From NCBI GenBank assembly GCA_016720635.1, contig JADKKF010000026.1, forward strand, positions 1-64,000: a DNA stretch of 64,000 nucleotides. Direction: 5' to 3'. Positions 1 through 10,261 of this stretch are shown here, one piece after another. The DNA is from Saprospiraceae bacterium (GTDB taxonomy: Bacteria; Bacteroidota; Bacteroidia; Chitinophagales; Saprospiraceae). The notes under the pieces are model-generated. The model was not told the origin of the DNA and ran no database searches. It worked only from the letters and a program-made list of their open reading frames with translations. How positions within the stretch are numbered: position 1 is the first letter of the stretch; every line of letters starts with the position of its first letter. The position numbers and the translations under genes are program-made.

Positions 1-2070
1 CATGCGTTCGGGACCGCATCCATTGTCCTAGTCAAGGTCGCTTCACAGCCACCCGTTACCGTGCCATTCGATGCTACCCATGCTGCGTATGCTGCGTCGA
101 TCGCCGCCTGAGTCTGGCATGGGGCCGTCGTCATATCTTCTCCGCATACAAACGTTATTTCTGGGGCTGGCAAGACCGTAAAGGTTCTTACGCAGCTCGT
201 CGTGATGTCACGACCGCTCGCGCTCGTCGTACCCACCGTTACCGTCACATTCGCCGTGCCGCCACGCGTTCACGGTGACGTCATCAATCCCTCGAGTTAA
301 GGTCTTCACGGCCACCCGTTACCGTGCCTTTCGTTGATACCCACGCTGCGTATGCTGCGTCGATCATCGCCTGTGTTTGGCATGACGCCGTCGTCATATC
401 TTCTCTCGCATACAAACGTTATTACTGGGGCTGGTAAGACCGTAAAGGTTCTTACGCAGCTCGTCGTGATGTCGCATCCGCTCGCGCTCGTCGTACCCAC
501 CGTTACCGTCCCATTCGCCGTGCCGCCGCATGCATTCCGGTGCTGCATCCATCGCTCGGGTTAGGTCGCTTCGCAGCCTCCGTTACCGTGCCGTTCGTTC
601 GGCGATGCCCGCTGTATATGCCATCCCCCTATCGCCGCCTGTGTTTGACACGACGCCGTCGTCGTATCTTCTCCGCAGCCAACGTTTCATTGCTGGGATG
701 GCAATACCGTAAAGGTTCTTACACAGCTCGTCGTGATGTCGCAGCCGCTGGCGCTGTCGTACCCACCGTTACCCGTCACATTCGCCGTGCCGCCACATGC
801 ATTCAGTGCTGCATCCATCGCTCCGGGTTAGGGTCGCTTCGCGGCCACCCGTTACCGTACCTTTCGTTGATACCCACGCTGCGTAGGCCGTCGATCGCCA
901 CTGTGTTTGGCGTGGGGGCGTCGTCATATCTTCTCCGCATACGAACGTTATTGCTGGGGCTGGCAAGACCGATTAAAGGTTCTTACGCAGCTCGTCGTGA
1001 TGTCGCACCGCTCGCACTCGTCGTACCTACCGTTACCCGTCACATTCGCCGTGCCGCCACGTGCATTCGGTGCCGCATCCATCGCTCAGGTTAGAATGGA
1101 CTCACAGCCACCCGTTACCGTGCCATTCGTTGATACCCACGCTGCGTATGCTGCGTCGATCGCCGCCTGTGTTTGGCGCGACGCCGTCGTCACATCTTCT
1201 CCGCACAAACGTTATTTCTGGGGCTGGCAAGACCGCCAAAGGTTCTTACGCGGCTCGTCGTGATGTCACCGGCCGCTCGCACTCGTCGTACCCACCGTTA
1301 CCGTCACATTCGCCGTGCCGCCGCACCTGTTCGGTGCCGCATCCATCGCTCAGGTTGAGGTCGCTTCACGCAGCCACCCGTTACCGTGCCATTCGCTTCT
1401 GATGCCCGCGCTGCGTATGCTGCGTAACCGATTGCTGCCTGCGTTTGGCATGGGGTCGTCGTCATATCTTCTCCGCACAAACGTTATTGCTGGGGCTGGC
1501 AAGAAAATGAAGGTTCTTACGCGGCTCGTCGTGATGTCCGACCGCTCGCACTCGTCATGCGCCGTTACCGTTACATTCGCCCGTGCCGCCACACTGTTCA
1601 GAGTGCCGCATCCATCGCTCCGGGTTAAGGTCGCTTCACGGCCACCCGTTACCGTGCCATTTGTTGATGCCCACGCTGCGTATTCTGCGTCGATCGACGC
1701 CTGTGTTTGGCATGAGGTCGTCGTCATATCTTCTCCGCATACAAACGTTATTGCTGGGGATGGCAAGACCGTAAAGGTTCTCACGCAGCTCGTCGTGATG
1801 TCACACCGCTGGCGCTTGTCGTACCCACCGTTACCGTTACATTCGCCGTAACGCCACATGCGTTCGGTGCCGCATCCATCGTCCTAGTTAAGGTCGCTTC
1901 ACAGCCACCCGTTACCGTGCCGATCGTTGGTGCCCACACGCTGCGTATGCGCGTCGATTATCGCCTGTGTTTGGCGGGAGGAAGTCGTCATATCTTCTCC
2001 GCATACAAACGTTATTGCTGGGGCTGCCAATACCGTAAAGGTTCTTACGCAGCTCGTCTTGATGTCACAA
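1..2070 (-). repeat. Array of eight ~264-bp (88-residue) coding repeats
   Basis: A recurring landmark (CCGTTACC on the plus strand) starts at 53, 316, 580, 849, 1112, 1378, 1646 and 1909, giving spacings of 263, 264, 269, 263, 266, 268 and 263. The ideal unit is 264 bp, which is 88 codons. Read on the minus strand each unit encodes a Thr/Cys-rich domain with pieces such as FTVLPAPAITFVCGEDMTT, CQTQAAIDAAYAAW and GTVTGGCEATLTR, resembling repeats of giant Bacteroidota surface proteins. Units stay very similar in protein sequence but switch frame because of 1-5 bp length differences. The block is clearly richer in GC than the rest of the window. The array continues past the left edge. Confidence 0.85.
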
Positions 2071-3392
2071 GAAAACTAGAGTAACAGAAGTAAACCACAG
2101 GAAATTTCACCACCATACAATGATCTGGAGGTAAAGAGGAGCATTGTTGATTAACTTTGATGCATTACAACCGCCAGAAGCGTCACGTCATTAATAAAAT
2201 TAACAAACGATGCAATAGAAACATCCATTGGAATTACTACATGAAGACACACTGATATTTGGACCGCAATTTAAAATTATAGGCACTGAAATTTTTCTAG
2301 TAATTTTATGGTCACAGGTTGCTGTATTATTGCAGCCATCCTTAAATATATATGTCCTAGTTAGTGTTTCATTGCAACCACTTGATGCCGTAATGTCACT
2401 ACTTGAAATTGTCAAATCACCACATGCGTCAGAAGCATTGCCTCCTAGCGCTACCCATCCTGAAACATCAGTTACTGTTATTGGCCATTGAACCACATAA
2501 AGTCAATCTAATACTGGAGCGATGCAGGTTGCTAGGTGCCGTTAAGTCAACTTTTCTGCTATTATTTGATCGCAAGTAACGTATTGTTACTACGCATCCG
2601 TGAACAAGTATGTTCTCGTTAAGGTCTCGTTACATCCACTTGCTGCCGTTACATCGCTTGAACTCATTGCTATCGTTGAACAAGCATCCGTCAAGGTTCC
2701 TCCTGCTAGGATGAAGTCCGCTGCTGTTGCATAGGCTGTTGCCATGCTCCATTGCACGCACTTACTACTGGTGCCGGCTTTTGGCTGTAGGTGGTCAAAT
2801 CTACTTTTCTAACTATTATTTGATCGCAAGTTACGGTATTGTTACATGCATCCGTGAACAAATATGTTCTCGTTAAGGTCTCGTTACATCCACTTGCTGC
2901 CGTTACATCGCTTGAACTCATTGCTATCGTTGAACAAGCATCCGTCAAGGTTCCTCCTGCTATGAAGTCCGCTGCTGTGGCATAGGCTACTGGCCATGCT
3001 CCATTGCATGCACTTACTACTGGTGCCGTTGGGCATACTGCTGATAGGGCAGTCAAATCTATCTTTTCTAATGATTATTTGATCGCAAGTTACTGTGTTG
3101 TTACATGCGTCTGTAAACAAGTATGTTCTCGTTAAGGTCTCGTTACATCCACTTGCTGCCGTTACATCGCTTGAACTCATTGCTATCGTTGAACAGGCAT
3201 CGCTTAAGGTTCCTCCTGCTAGGTGAAGTCTGATGCTGTAGCATAGGCTGTTGGTCCATGCTCCATTGCATGACCTACTACTGGTGCCGTTGGGCAGACA
3301 GCTGTAGGTGCAGTCAAATCTACTTTTCTAAGTGATTATTTGATCGCAAGTAACAGTGTTGTTATATGCATCTGTGAACAAATATGTTCTAG
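1..3392 (-). pseudogene. Frame-broken C-terminal part of the giant surface protein
   Basis: This is the downstream continuation of the gene that starts at 7154. Minus-strand translation keeps recognisable HYR-like units between about 2240 and 3392 (pieces such as GCNETLTRTYLFTDACNNTVTC, split here by frame) and then passes, near 2080-2230, through one diverged AT-rich unit into the 88-residue array. No single frame is open for more than about 170 residues, so as written the gene is broken at many points. Because the protein-level repeat pattern is preserved on both sides of each indel, the breaks are either very recent or come from sequencing or repeat-assembly errors. The true 3' end lies left of the window. 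Confidence 0.7.
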
Positions 3393-3800
3393 TTAAGGTC
3401 TCGTCACAGCCGCCTGCAGCCGTAACATCAGGACGAACTCATCGCTATCGTTGAACAAGCATCCGTCAAGGTTCCTCCTGCTAAGGTAAAGTCCGCTGAA
3501 CGTCTCGTCACAGCCGCCTGCAACCGTAACATCAGACGAACTCATCGCTATCGTTGAACAAGCATCCGTCAAGGTTCCTCCTGCTAGGGTGAAGTCTGCT
3601 GCTGTGGCATAGGCTACTGGCCATGCTCCGTTGCACGCACTTACAATAGGTGAAGATGGGCATACCGCTGTAGGTGCAGTTAAATCTACTTTTCTAACTA
3701 TTATTTGATCACAAGTAGCGGAAATATTACAAGAGTTAACAATCGTATAAGTTCTAGTTAGTGTCTCATTGCATCCACTTGAGGTCGTAATGTCTGAACT
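2240..3800 (-). repeat. Array of ~258-bp (86-residue) HYR-like coding repeats
   Basis: A second tandem repeat lies in the same giant gene. The landmark AACTCATTGC/AACTCGTCAC starts at 2661, 2915, 3174, 3436, 3539 and 3797. The 258-bp step from 3539 to 3797 (86 codons) is the regular one; other steps are 254, 259, 262 and only 103 bp. Each unit reads roughly APxxVCPxxPVVSACNGAWPV, then TxADFTLAGGTLTDACSTI, then a GCNETLTRTY and NNTVTCDQIIVRK ending, i.e. an Ig-like, cysteine-containing HYR-type unit. The 103-bp step means that about 155 bp of one unit is missing, which also changes frame. Confidence 0.8.
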
Positions 3801-6800
3801 CGTCACTGCAGTAACGCAAGTTCCTCCTCCAATAGAAAATCCATTTATTGTCAGATCGCTAACTGAAGTTAATGCAGAAGGCCATGCTGCTCCACAAATA
3901 CTCAAATTACTAGCAGACGGGCAAGAGATGGAGAGGTTTGGAGCAACAGCTCGAGTTATGGTTTGGTTACAAGTTACAGTATTATTGCAAGAATTAATGG
4001 CAGTAAAAGTTCGAGTATTTATTTCACTACATCCTAAAGAAATTGTATTATCCATAGCTGAAAGCGTAATATCTCCGCATCCTCCCGCAATTGTACCTTG
4101 AATTGCGGTAAATCCAGCTGCCGTATTCGCAGCTATTGGCCACGCAACATTACATGTTAGATCCTGTTGAGCAGGACACGTAATAGTAATATCTGGAATG
4201 AGTTTCATTTTAAAACAATAAACATCATAGCAACTAGGGGTTGATTGTCCAACAATACTATTATCCCTTCTAACCACTAATGTTGTTTCTGTGCATCCTG
4301 TAGTTGGACAATAAGATGTGATGGGATTGGTTTTACATGCTGCATCTTCAAGAGTAAGATAGAAAGAATTAACTCCATTTCCTCCTGCAGTAGAAACATT
4401 GAGATCAGTAAATGGAATGGTAGAAAGAGATTTCGGACATTGAAGGGGGCAGACTGTCACATCAGCGACCGTAATATCTGGAACTTCATTGAATTTAATT
4501 ATTAATGTATCTCTTGATAGGCGACAAGCCCCAGCTCCATCAGGGTCTGTGGAGGATAAAACTAGGCTGACATTACTTGCAGTATAATCCGCTACACTTG
4601 GAGTGTAGATTGCGGCTAATGTAGAATTAAAAGCAGTACTGCTAAAACTACCTGAACCAGTGGTACTCCAAGTTCCTCCAAGCGTACTATTTACTCCAGT
4701 TATAAAAGCTCCAGCAAGAGTTATTGGGCCACATGATTTACAAACGGTGATATCGGGTCCTGCATAAGCTGTATCAATAGGATTGACTACAACTTTTAAA
4801 GAAGAAGTATAAACACAACCTGAGCACCCATCAGTAACTGATACGGTATAAGTATCAGTCATGGTTGGAGAAATACTGACATTCTTCCCTTGAAATAAAT
4901 TTGTAACATTTGACCCTGAACTTAATAAGCCTCCCATCCCACTTGTAATGGAATAGTTTGCTCCAAAATTCTCAAAGAGCATCACGTTAAAGCTTTTTAT
5001 AGAAACGTTGTAGGGAGAAACATCATCCGAAGCTGAAAGTATCCAATTACCAGGTGTTGTACACGCGAGCAATGGGGCTAAAGAATTAATTGGGGCCCTT
5101 CTACCATCTACATTGGCATTTGACGTTCCTAAAGCAGGCATATAGCCATGAGAAACAAAAGTAGTTATGAAATCTCCTGCTCCATTACCCCCGCTTGCAG
5201 AATTAACAAGGACTACTTTAGTACCACATGGAGAAGTCAATGTTATATTTAATTCAGACAACCAATCTGAAGTTGAAACATCAAGCTTAACTTGGATACT
5301 ATCCCATCCATTTTGAATACTAAAACCTGCAGGCAAAGAATAATTAACATTACTAGAGCTTGTAATTATCGCAGTGGTAGTACCTGTTATTGTCGAACCA
5401 CTCGATCCATTTACCATAGTTTGGCAAGTTGTAATATTGGATCCTAAAGTGAGAGTTGTAGGATTTCCCAAACAGACAAGTGAATTATTTGTTCCAAAAC
5501 TAATAGAGTTGGTGCCTCCGACAAAGATAGTTGTACCTACAGTTCTGCTACAGCCGTAACAATCAGTAACTACTGCGCTATAGTCAAAAGCACCATTGGC
5601 AGTTGGCAAAACCACTGCAGTTAATGACCCACTTTTGCTATTACCAGAGGTATTTAAACTTACAATATTTCCGTTTGGATTGGTAGTAATCCATTGTGGG
5701 GTATTCATAATTGTATCAATACATGCATATGTACAGGTATCAAAAGTAGATTGGCAAGAACTTGGAAAAGACAGCGTCCAATTGCACAAAGTACCATCAT
5801 CGCTTCCAACATTATCTTGAACACCTAATATCCAAGTACCGTTTAAAGGTGAACCTGTCAATACAGACATATTACCTGCGCCTGTTGCACCTCCTGCACC
5901 TGCATTTGTACCCGAAGCTCTATATGTTCCAGGTGCTATTTGGTCAATAGTTCCAGTTTCACAACTTACAAGGGTTGGGCTTGTTTGATTTAGTGTTTGA
6001 GTTGCAGATGGATCATTATGCGCTACAAAACAATATCTTGCACATGTCCCATTTGGTGGATTATTTCCAGCTGAGGCACAACCTAGGTCAGCAGAAGCTG
6101 GATTCCCACCACGGTGATGTAAGGTAACTTTTGATCCATTGGGTGCAGTCAATGTTATCCTTAAATCATTTATCCATTCATGCTCTATATCCAAACAAAC
6201 AGTTGGTAGGCATAAAGATGACACTATACTACCCGATGGATAATAATCTACATCTTTAGGTACTTGATAAGTAGCACCAGCGACATCTGGCAATGCAAAG
6301 TTTTGAATTGGTGTGGCCCTCATTATGCATATTTGGGTTGTATCATAACTTGCAGTCAAGGATATGGATGAACCTAAACATAAAGCACTACTATTAACAA
6401 CACTTAAGTCAGGTGGTGAGGTGACATAAACATACACTGATTGTAGATTTGTATTAAAACACCCTAATGGGTCACCACCTGTATTGTTGTCCCTTACTCT
6501 TAACCTAGCAATATAAATTCCAGGCATTGAAAATGTTCTCGCAAATGTCGGGGTAGTTTGTGTTGTATTAGTAGTTAAATCTGACCATGATAACTCATAT
6601 CCAGCTATTGCTGACGCGGGGGCAAAAAAGGTAGAGTTGGCACCAGACACTGTAGCGGTTTCTCCAGCACATAAAAACATATCTGAAACGCATTGTAAAG
6701 ATGCGATTGGCGGGTTGGTACAAGGTGTAAAACATGTGATGGAAGCATCCCATCCCGGAGCAAGGGTTGCAGTATTGTCCGACAACATCCTAAATGTAAT

Positions 6801-7154
6801 ACATTGTCCCGAAGATTCAACATATGTCCCTTGCAACGAGGTACCATTCTCAGCTCCCAAAAGAGGGGAGCCTACTCCAGAGCCATCATAAACATAAAAC
6901 GCATCCGTTAGATTGACATTGAAGGTATTAAAGTATATTCTTACTCTTTGACCTGCTGGAGCACAGAAAGTTATAGTTCTATTATGGTTTTGCGTATAGT
7001 TTGCCCCTATTCCACCGTCATCCATAAATCTTCCAGAACAAGTATTAATGGTGGTACCATTCATTCCTGCCGTTAACGTATAATTTTGAGCCAAACCCTT
7101 TTGGGTGTTTAATCCAAATAATATTAATAGTAAAACTAAAATTCCTTTATTCAT
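3393..7154 (-). CDS. Giant multidomain surface protein, N-terminal intact part
   Basis: Secreted adhesin-like protein; molecular role unknown. I chose the start at 7154 because it gives a normal signal peptide (MNKGILVLLLILFGLN, ending in AQ); the open frame extends 51 bp further upstream. Next comes a CUB-like domain (about residues 25-145, with FYVYDGSG and FRMLSDNTAT), a PKD-like domain (about 160-240), a P/proprotein-convertase-type domain (ITLTAPNGSKVTLHHRGG to GTWILGVQDNVG), an Ig-like spacer, a second P-like domain (ITLTSPCGTKVVLVNSASGG to GNWILSASDD), then HYR-like units. It is the third gene of a secreted-protein operon. The frame ends abnormally at 3393 after a 155-bp loss within the repeats near 3500, so the real protein continues to the left. 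Confidence 0.75.
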   Translation of the reverse strand: MNKGILVLLLILFGLNTQKGLAQNYTLTAGMNGTTINTCSGRFMDDGGIGANYTQNHNRTITFCAPAGQRVRIYFNTFNVNLTDAFYVYDGSGVGSPLLGAENGTSLQGTYVESSGQCITFRMLSDNTATLAPGWDASITCFTPCTNPPIASLQCVSDMFLCAGETATVSGANSTFFAPASAIAGYELSWSDLTTNTTQTTPTFARTFSMPGIYIARLRVRDNNTGGDPLGCFNTNLQSVYVYVTSPPDLSVVNSSALCLGSSISLTASYDTTQICIMRATPIQNFALPDVAGATYQVPKDVDYYPSGSIVSSLCLPTVCLDIEHEWINDLRITLTAPNGSKVTLHHRGGNPASADLGCASAGNNPPNGTCARYCFVAHNDPSATQTLNQTSPTLVSCETGTIDQIAPGTYRASGTNAGAGGATGAGNMSVLTGSPLNGTWILGVQDNVGSDDGTLCNWTLSFPSSCQSTFDTCTYACIDTIMNTPQWITTNPNGNIVSLNTSGNSKSGSLTAVVLPTANGAFDYSAVVTDCYGCSRTVGTTIFVGGTNSISFGTNNSLVCLGNPTTLTLGSNITTCQTMVNGSSGSTITGTTTAIITSSSNVNYSLPAGFSIQNGWDSIQVKLDVSTSDWLSELNITLTSPCGTKVVLVNSASGGNGAGDFITTFVSHGYMPALGTSNANVDGRRAPINSLAPLLACTTPGNWILSASDDVSPYNVSIKSFNVMLFENFGANYSITSGMGGLLSSGSNVTNLFQGKNVSISPTMTDTYTVSVTDGCSGCVYTSSLKVVVNPIDTAYAGPDITVCKSCGPITLAGAFITGVNSTLGGTWSTTGSGSFSSTAFNSTLAAIYTPSVADYTASNVSLVLSSTDPDGAGACRLSRDTLIIKFNEVPDITVADVTVCPLQCPKSLSTIPFTDLNVSTAGGNGVNSFYLTLEDAACKTNPITSYCPTTGCTETTLVVRRDNSIVGQSTPSCYDVYCFKMKLIPDITITCPAQQDLTCNVAWPIAANTAAGFTAIQGTIAGGCGDITLSAMDNTISLGCSEINTRTFTAINSCNNTVTCNQTITRAVAPNLSISCPSASNLSICGAAWPSALTSVSDLTINGFSIGGGTCVTAVTSSDITTSSGCNETLTRTYTIVNSCNISATCDQIIVRKVDLTAPTAVCPSSPIVSACNGAWPVAYATAADFTLAGGTLTDACSTIAMSSSDVTVAGGCDETFSGLYLSRRNLDGCLFNDSDEFVLMLRLQAAVTRP

Positions 7155-7251
7155 TTTAACAAAGAAATTCATTTTGCATTTATATGGTTGATTCATAATT
7201 CTCAAAATTTTTAGGTACTTAATTGACGATGATACTTTTAAAATTCAAATT

Positions 7252-7662
7252 TTAATACTGATAATTTTGCTTGTAAGCATTAAAAAGTGTTTCTAATTTC
7301 ATTTCAGAATATAAAATTATTTCATCAGTTTCGACGCCATTTTGGCTTGGTGTTATCTTAATATCTTGCGTTTTATCCCTTTTTCCAGAAAAATTCAATA
7401 CATCAAATGTTGCACTATCAATCGGTTGATAATTTGGGCCTGGATTCAAATTTCGGACAATTTCATATGAATTATTCAATTGAAAATTAAGGTATAGTAT
7501 ATACTGTTTATTCAATTCCATGTCTCTTGTGTAATCTGCCTGATTTGCATAATGTAAGGATATTCTTGAGTCAGGAACAACAGGCATCGTACCATTTTGA
7601 GCATAACCTGATTGGATTGAAAATATTCCCATTAAAAATATGATTGTAAAAACAATTTTCAT
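7252..7662 (-). CDS. Small secreted protein of unknown function
   Basis: 136 residues with a clear signal peptide (MKIVFTIIFLMGIFSIQSGYAQ) and a mature part of about 114 residues that has no motif I recognise. It is charged, contains no cysteine, and ends in aromatic residues (YKQNYQY). It begins 9 bp after the stop of the 7672-9288 gene and ends about 100 bp before the start of the giant repeat protein, so the three are very likely one transcript. A role linked to secretion or assembly of the two larger surface proteins is only a guess from position. Confidence 0.7.
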   Translation of the reverse strand: MKIVFTIIFLMGIFSIQSGYAQNGTMPVVPDSRISLHYANQADYTRDMELNKQYILYLNFQLNNSYEIVRNLNPGPNYQPIDSATFDVLNFSGKRDKTQDIKITPSQNGVETDEIILYSEMKLETLFNAYKQNYQY

Positions 7663-7671
7663 ATTGATGAT

Positions 7672-9288
7672 TTAATTTATTGTTATAGAATAAGTCGAAG
7701 TACAGCCATTACTAGTAGCTGTTAATGTGTAAGTACCTGGAGCTAGGCATTTTAAATTTGGCGATGTTGCTGATGGCAAAACACTCGTTGGCATCCATGA
7801 AAAGGTTGTACTTGCTGGGTTTGCCGTGACATTTATACTTCCATCATTTGGAGTTTTTGGATGGCAAGTGTCATCCTCCTTATTTATGGTTACTAATGGG
7901 AGAGGTTTTGTTACTATTTGAACTGAAACACAAGAGGAAACAACTCCACAAATATTTTTTGTTTGGGCAAAATAAGATGTCGTGACATCTGGTGATGCAA
8001 GACTAAAAGTCCTACTAGTTATAGGTAATCTAGCAATTGCAGTTCCTTTTATGGTATCGCAACTGACTGTGTATATTATAATCGAATCGCCTGTACCCCC
8101 TGTGACCGTCAGTGAAATATTACCTGAGTCATTCAAACAAAAATTGTTCCTATCTGTGGTAATGGATGTTGGTGCAGTTACAGCCACTTCGCTAGGGCTG
8201 ACTGCCACAACAATACTAGATGTCATAGAACAACCTGACATATCGGTAACAGTCACTATATAAGTCCCTGCAGTTGTTCCGTCGACAGATGGGATAGTGT
8301 AGCTAATATTATTGTTTATAGTTGAACTCGAAGGAAGTTTTGACCATCCATAATTATATGGAGATCTGGGTGATGCAAATGGAGACCCTCCAGTGCCTTC
8401 AGCTGTTAATACTACTTTCTGACCAGAACAAACTGTTGCATTGGGTGCAGCTGTAATACTTACACTTGGCATAGTTGTAGGAACAGTATATGTATAATTT
8501 GCGCAACTATTATTCAGAATAGACAATGTCGCCATGTCATGGGCAACTTGACCAAATGTGGCTACATTTGAATTGATTTGAGCTAGTGACAAATTAGATG
8601 TATATAAATAAAAGTTAACAACCGTACCTTTGGGCAAAGGAGGTATGGTAATAGTTCCACAATTTCCCAATATAGTCCCCTGAGCCAAGGAACTATTGGT
8701 GAAATTATCCACGGAATAACGTACAAATATTCCCTCTCCTGCAATATAATTTAATGCACCTCCTAACAGAACATCAACCGTGTAGCCTTTACAACTCGCC
8801 ATAGCGGGCTGAGTTAAACTAGTAATTTTTACAGGGAGATAGGTCGTTTCCAAAACTGCCATTCTTTGGTTCGTTGGCCCGGCAACCTCAGTAATATTGA
8901 ATGTATAATACCTCCCCGCTGTTACGGCTGGCAAAAGTCCCGATTGCCCTCCACTACCAGAATTGTATAAAGCTGAGGCTGTACCCCCTACTGGGGCTAT
9001 GAACTGATTGTAACCAGCAAGTGTCAATCCCGAAGTATAAGGACGCCAGTTATTGGTATAACTTGGTGCCGCTGCTGTACCCTCCATAAATTCCCAAGTT
9101 CTTGTTCCTGATCCTGCAGAGGTAGTTGCTTGAATCCCAGAGGCTTGTCTAAATGCGCACAAATCTGTAAGATCATACCTCCTGTAAGTTCCGTCAACTA
9201 TTGAAGTACCAAGAACCGACGGCGTTTGCGCATTTAACGAAATATTAAAGATAATGAAACCCAAAATTATAGAATATAATTTCTTCAT
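7672..9288 (-). CDS. Secreted Ig/PKD-like repeat protein
   Basis: About 538 residues starting at MKKLYSIILGFIIFNISLNA, a good signal peptide. The frame is open 105 bp further upstream, but a well-formed promoter at 9391-9421 would lie at the edge of that extension, so I prefer 9288. After an N-terminal region with no assigned fold (about 20-280), there is a PKD/Ig-like domain (VCSGQKVVLTAEGTGG, SGCSMTSSIVV), a further Ig-like part, and a SprB-like C-terminal stretch (APGTYTLTATSNGC). No C-terminal sorting domain is obvious. It is the first gene of the operon that ends in the giant surface protein. Confidence 0.75.
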   Translation of the reverse strand: MKKLYSIILGFIIFNISLNAQTPSVLGTSIVDGTYRRYDLTDLCAFRQASGIQATTSAGSGTRTWEFMEGTAAAPSYTNNWRPYTSGLTLAGYNQFIAPVGGTASALYNSGSGGQSGLLPAVTAGRYYTFNITEVAGPTNQRMAVLETTYLPVKITSLTQPAMASCKGYTVDVLLGGALNYIAGEGIFVRYSVDNFTNSSLAQGTILGNCGTITIPPLPKGTVVNFYLYTSNLSLAQINSNVATFGQVAHDMATLSILNNSCANYTYTVPTTMPSVSITAAPNATVCSGQKVVLTAEGTGGSPFASPRSPYNYGWSKLPSSSTINNNISYTIPSVDGTTAGTYIVTVTDMSGCSMTSSIVVAVSPSEVAVTAPTSITTDRNNFCLNDSGNISLTVTGGTGDSIIIYTVSCDTIKGTAIARLPITSRTFSLASPDVTTSYFAQTKNICGVVSSCVSVQIVTKPLPLVTINKEDDTCHPKTPNDGSINVTANPASTTFSWMPTSVLPSATSPNLKCLAPGTYTLTATSNGCTSTYSITIN

Positions 9289-9390
9289 TTGTATATTGTT
9301 TCTCGTTTTTAAATGTAAAATCTTTTCCCTATTTTTATCAATTCCGATTGTTGTTTCTTCATCAATAAAAAAACCTTCCCATAAACCCAG

Positions 9391-9421
9391 CAAAATTACT
9401 ACAATTAATGTAGTAACACAA
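9391..9421 (-). promoter_or_regulatory. Bacteroidota-type promoter for the secreted-protein operon
   Basis: On the minus strand TTG (9421-9419) is followed by 20 bp and then TAATTTTG (9398-9391), an exact match to the TAnnTTTG -7 element with its -33 TTG. Transcription would begin near 9384, about 95 bp before the start codon at 9288. This supports the shorter start of the first gene. No expression evidence is available. Confidence 0.5.
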
Positions 9422-9724
9422 AATTATTGTTACTTATTTTATACATTTTTAAAAATAAATATATAAATCCAATATAATATTGAATTTTAATATATATTAA
9501 TAATTTTCCATATAAGCCCTAACCCTTCATAAATTAATTACAAATATCATTCCAATTTTTAAAAGGATATATTTGTTAAAATTAAAAATTTACAAAACAT
9601 TATTATTTTGCAAGCAATCCTTCTCAATAACTTGAGATGATTGTCCTGAAAATAGTTTTTTTAATAAAAAGTCTTAGGTAAATATTTAGATTGTTAGGTC
9701 CTGCTTGTCGTATTCTAGTTCTTG
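9422..9724. other. AT-rich intergenic spacer, no gene seen
   Basis: About 300 bp of very AT-rich DNA between the divergent-looking end of ribH (minus strand, stop at 9725) and the promoter of the surface-protein operon. I see no conserved reading frame, tRNA-like fold, or convincing terminator here. Confidence 0.6.
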
Positions 9725-10246
9725 CTAAAAACCAATTTTACTTCCTTCTCTGTGGATATTTTGTTTCAATCCTATCATGGCCAATGCCGCCTGCGCCGCT
9801 TCAATTCCTTTGTTGCCATGGACTCCTCCAGCCCTATCTAAAGCCTGCTGGTGATTGTTGGTGGTCAAAAGCCCAAAAATGTATGGTCGTCCTTTAATCA
9901 TCGACAGATTAGCCAATGACTGAGCGACACTTTGGTTTATATAATCGTGATGTGAAGTCTCACCTTGGATGACGCAACCCAAACAAATGACTGCATCGAA
10001 TCCCTTACAATTGCTGACTAAGGTCGCACCCGATACGAGCTCAAAAGCACCCGGTACGTAGAATATTTCAATTTTTTCGCCATTTAACCCTTCCTGAACA
10101 AGGTGGTTCTTAGCTCCCAAACACAAAGCACTAGTAATATCATGATGATACGTCGAAACTATGATTGCAATGCGTAAATCCCCCTTTTTCTCGATTGGAT
10201 AGTGGATTTGATCACTAGAAGATAACTTTCTAAGTTCGGAAGCCAT
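9725..10246 (-). CDS. ribH: 6,7-dimethyl-8-ribityllumazine synthase
   Basis: Penultimate step of riboflavin synthesis: condenses 5-amino-6-ribitylaminouracil with dihydroxybutanone phosphate to give lumazine, in the cytoplasm. 173 residues, slightly long because of a 20-residue N-terminal lead. The family motifs are all present: PGAFEL at 65-70 (substrate loop), GETSHHDY at 95-102 with the catalytic histidine pair, and TTNNHQQALDRAG at 128-140. It lies 86 bp downstream of a membrane TPR gene on the same strand, but a hairpin terminator sits between them, so it may have its own promoter. No other rib genes are in the window. Confidence 0.96.
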   Translation of the reverse strand: MASELRKLSSSDQIHYPIEKKGDLRIAIIVSTYHHDITSALCLGAKNHLVQEGLNGEKIEIFYVPGAFELVSGATLVSNCKGFDAVICLGCVIQGETSHHDYINQSVAQSLANLSMIKGRPYIFGLLTTNNHQQALDRAGGVHGNKGIEAAQAALAMIGLKQNIHREGSKIGF

Positions 10247-10261
10247 GTGATTAAAAATCTA

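Noticed and set aside
334..1851. Several long plus-strand open frames in the repeat array
   Set aside because: They are the antisense of the 88-residue repeats; they are Arg/His/Pro-rich, differ between units, and only the minus strand gives a repeated, domain-like protein.
1..2070. CRISPR array
   Set aside because: Units are about 264 bp with no short direct repeats and no unique spacers; they are coding repeats.
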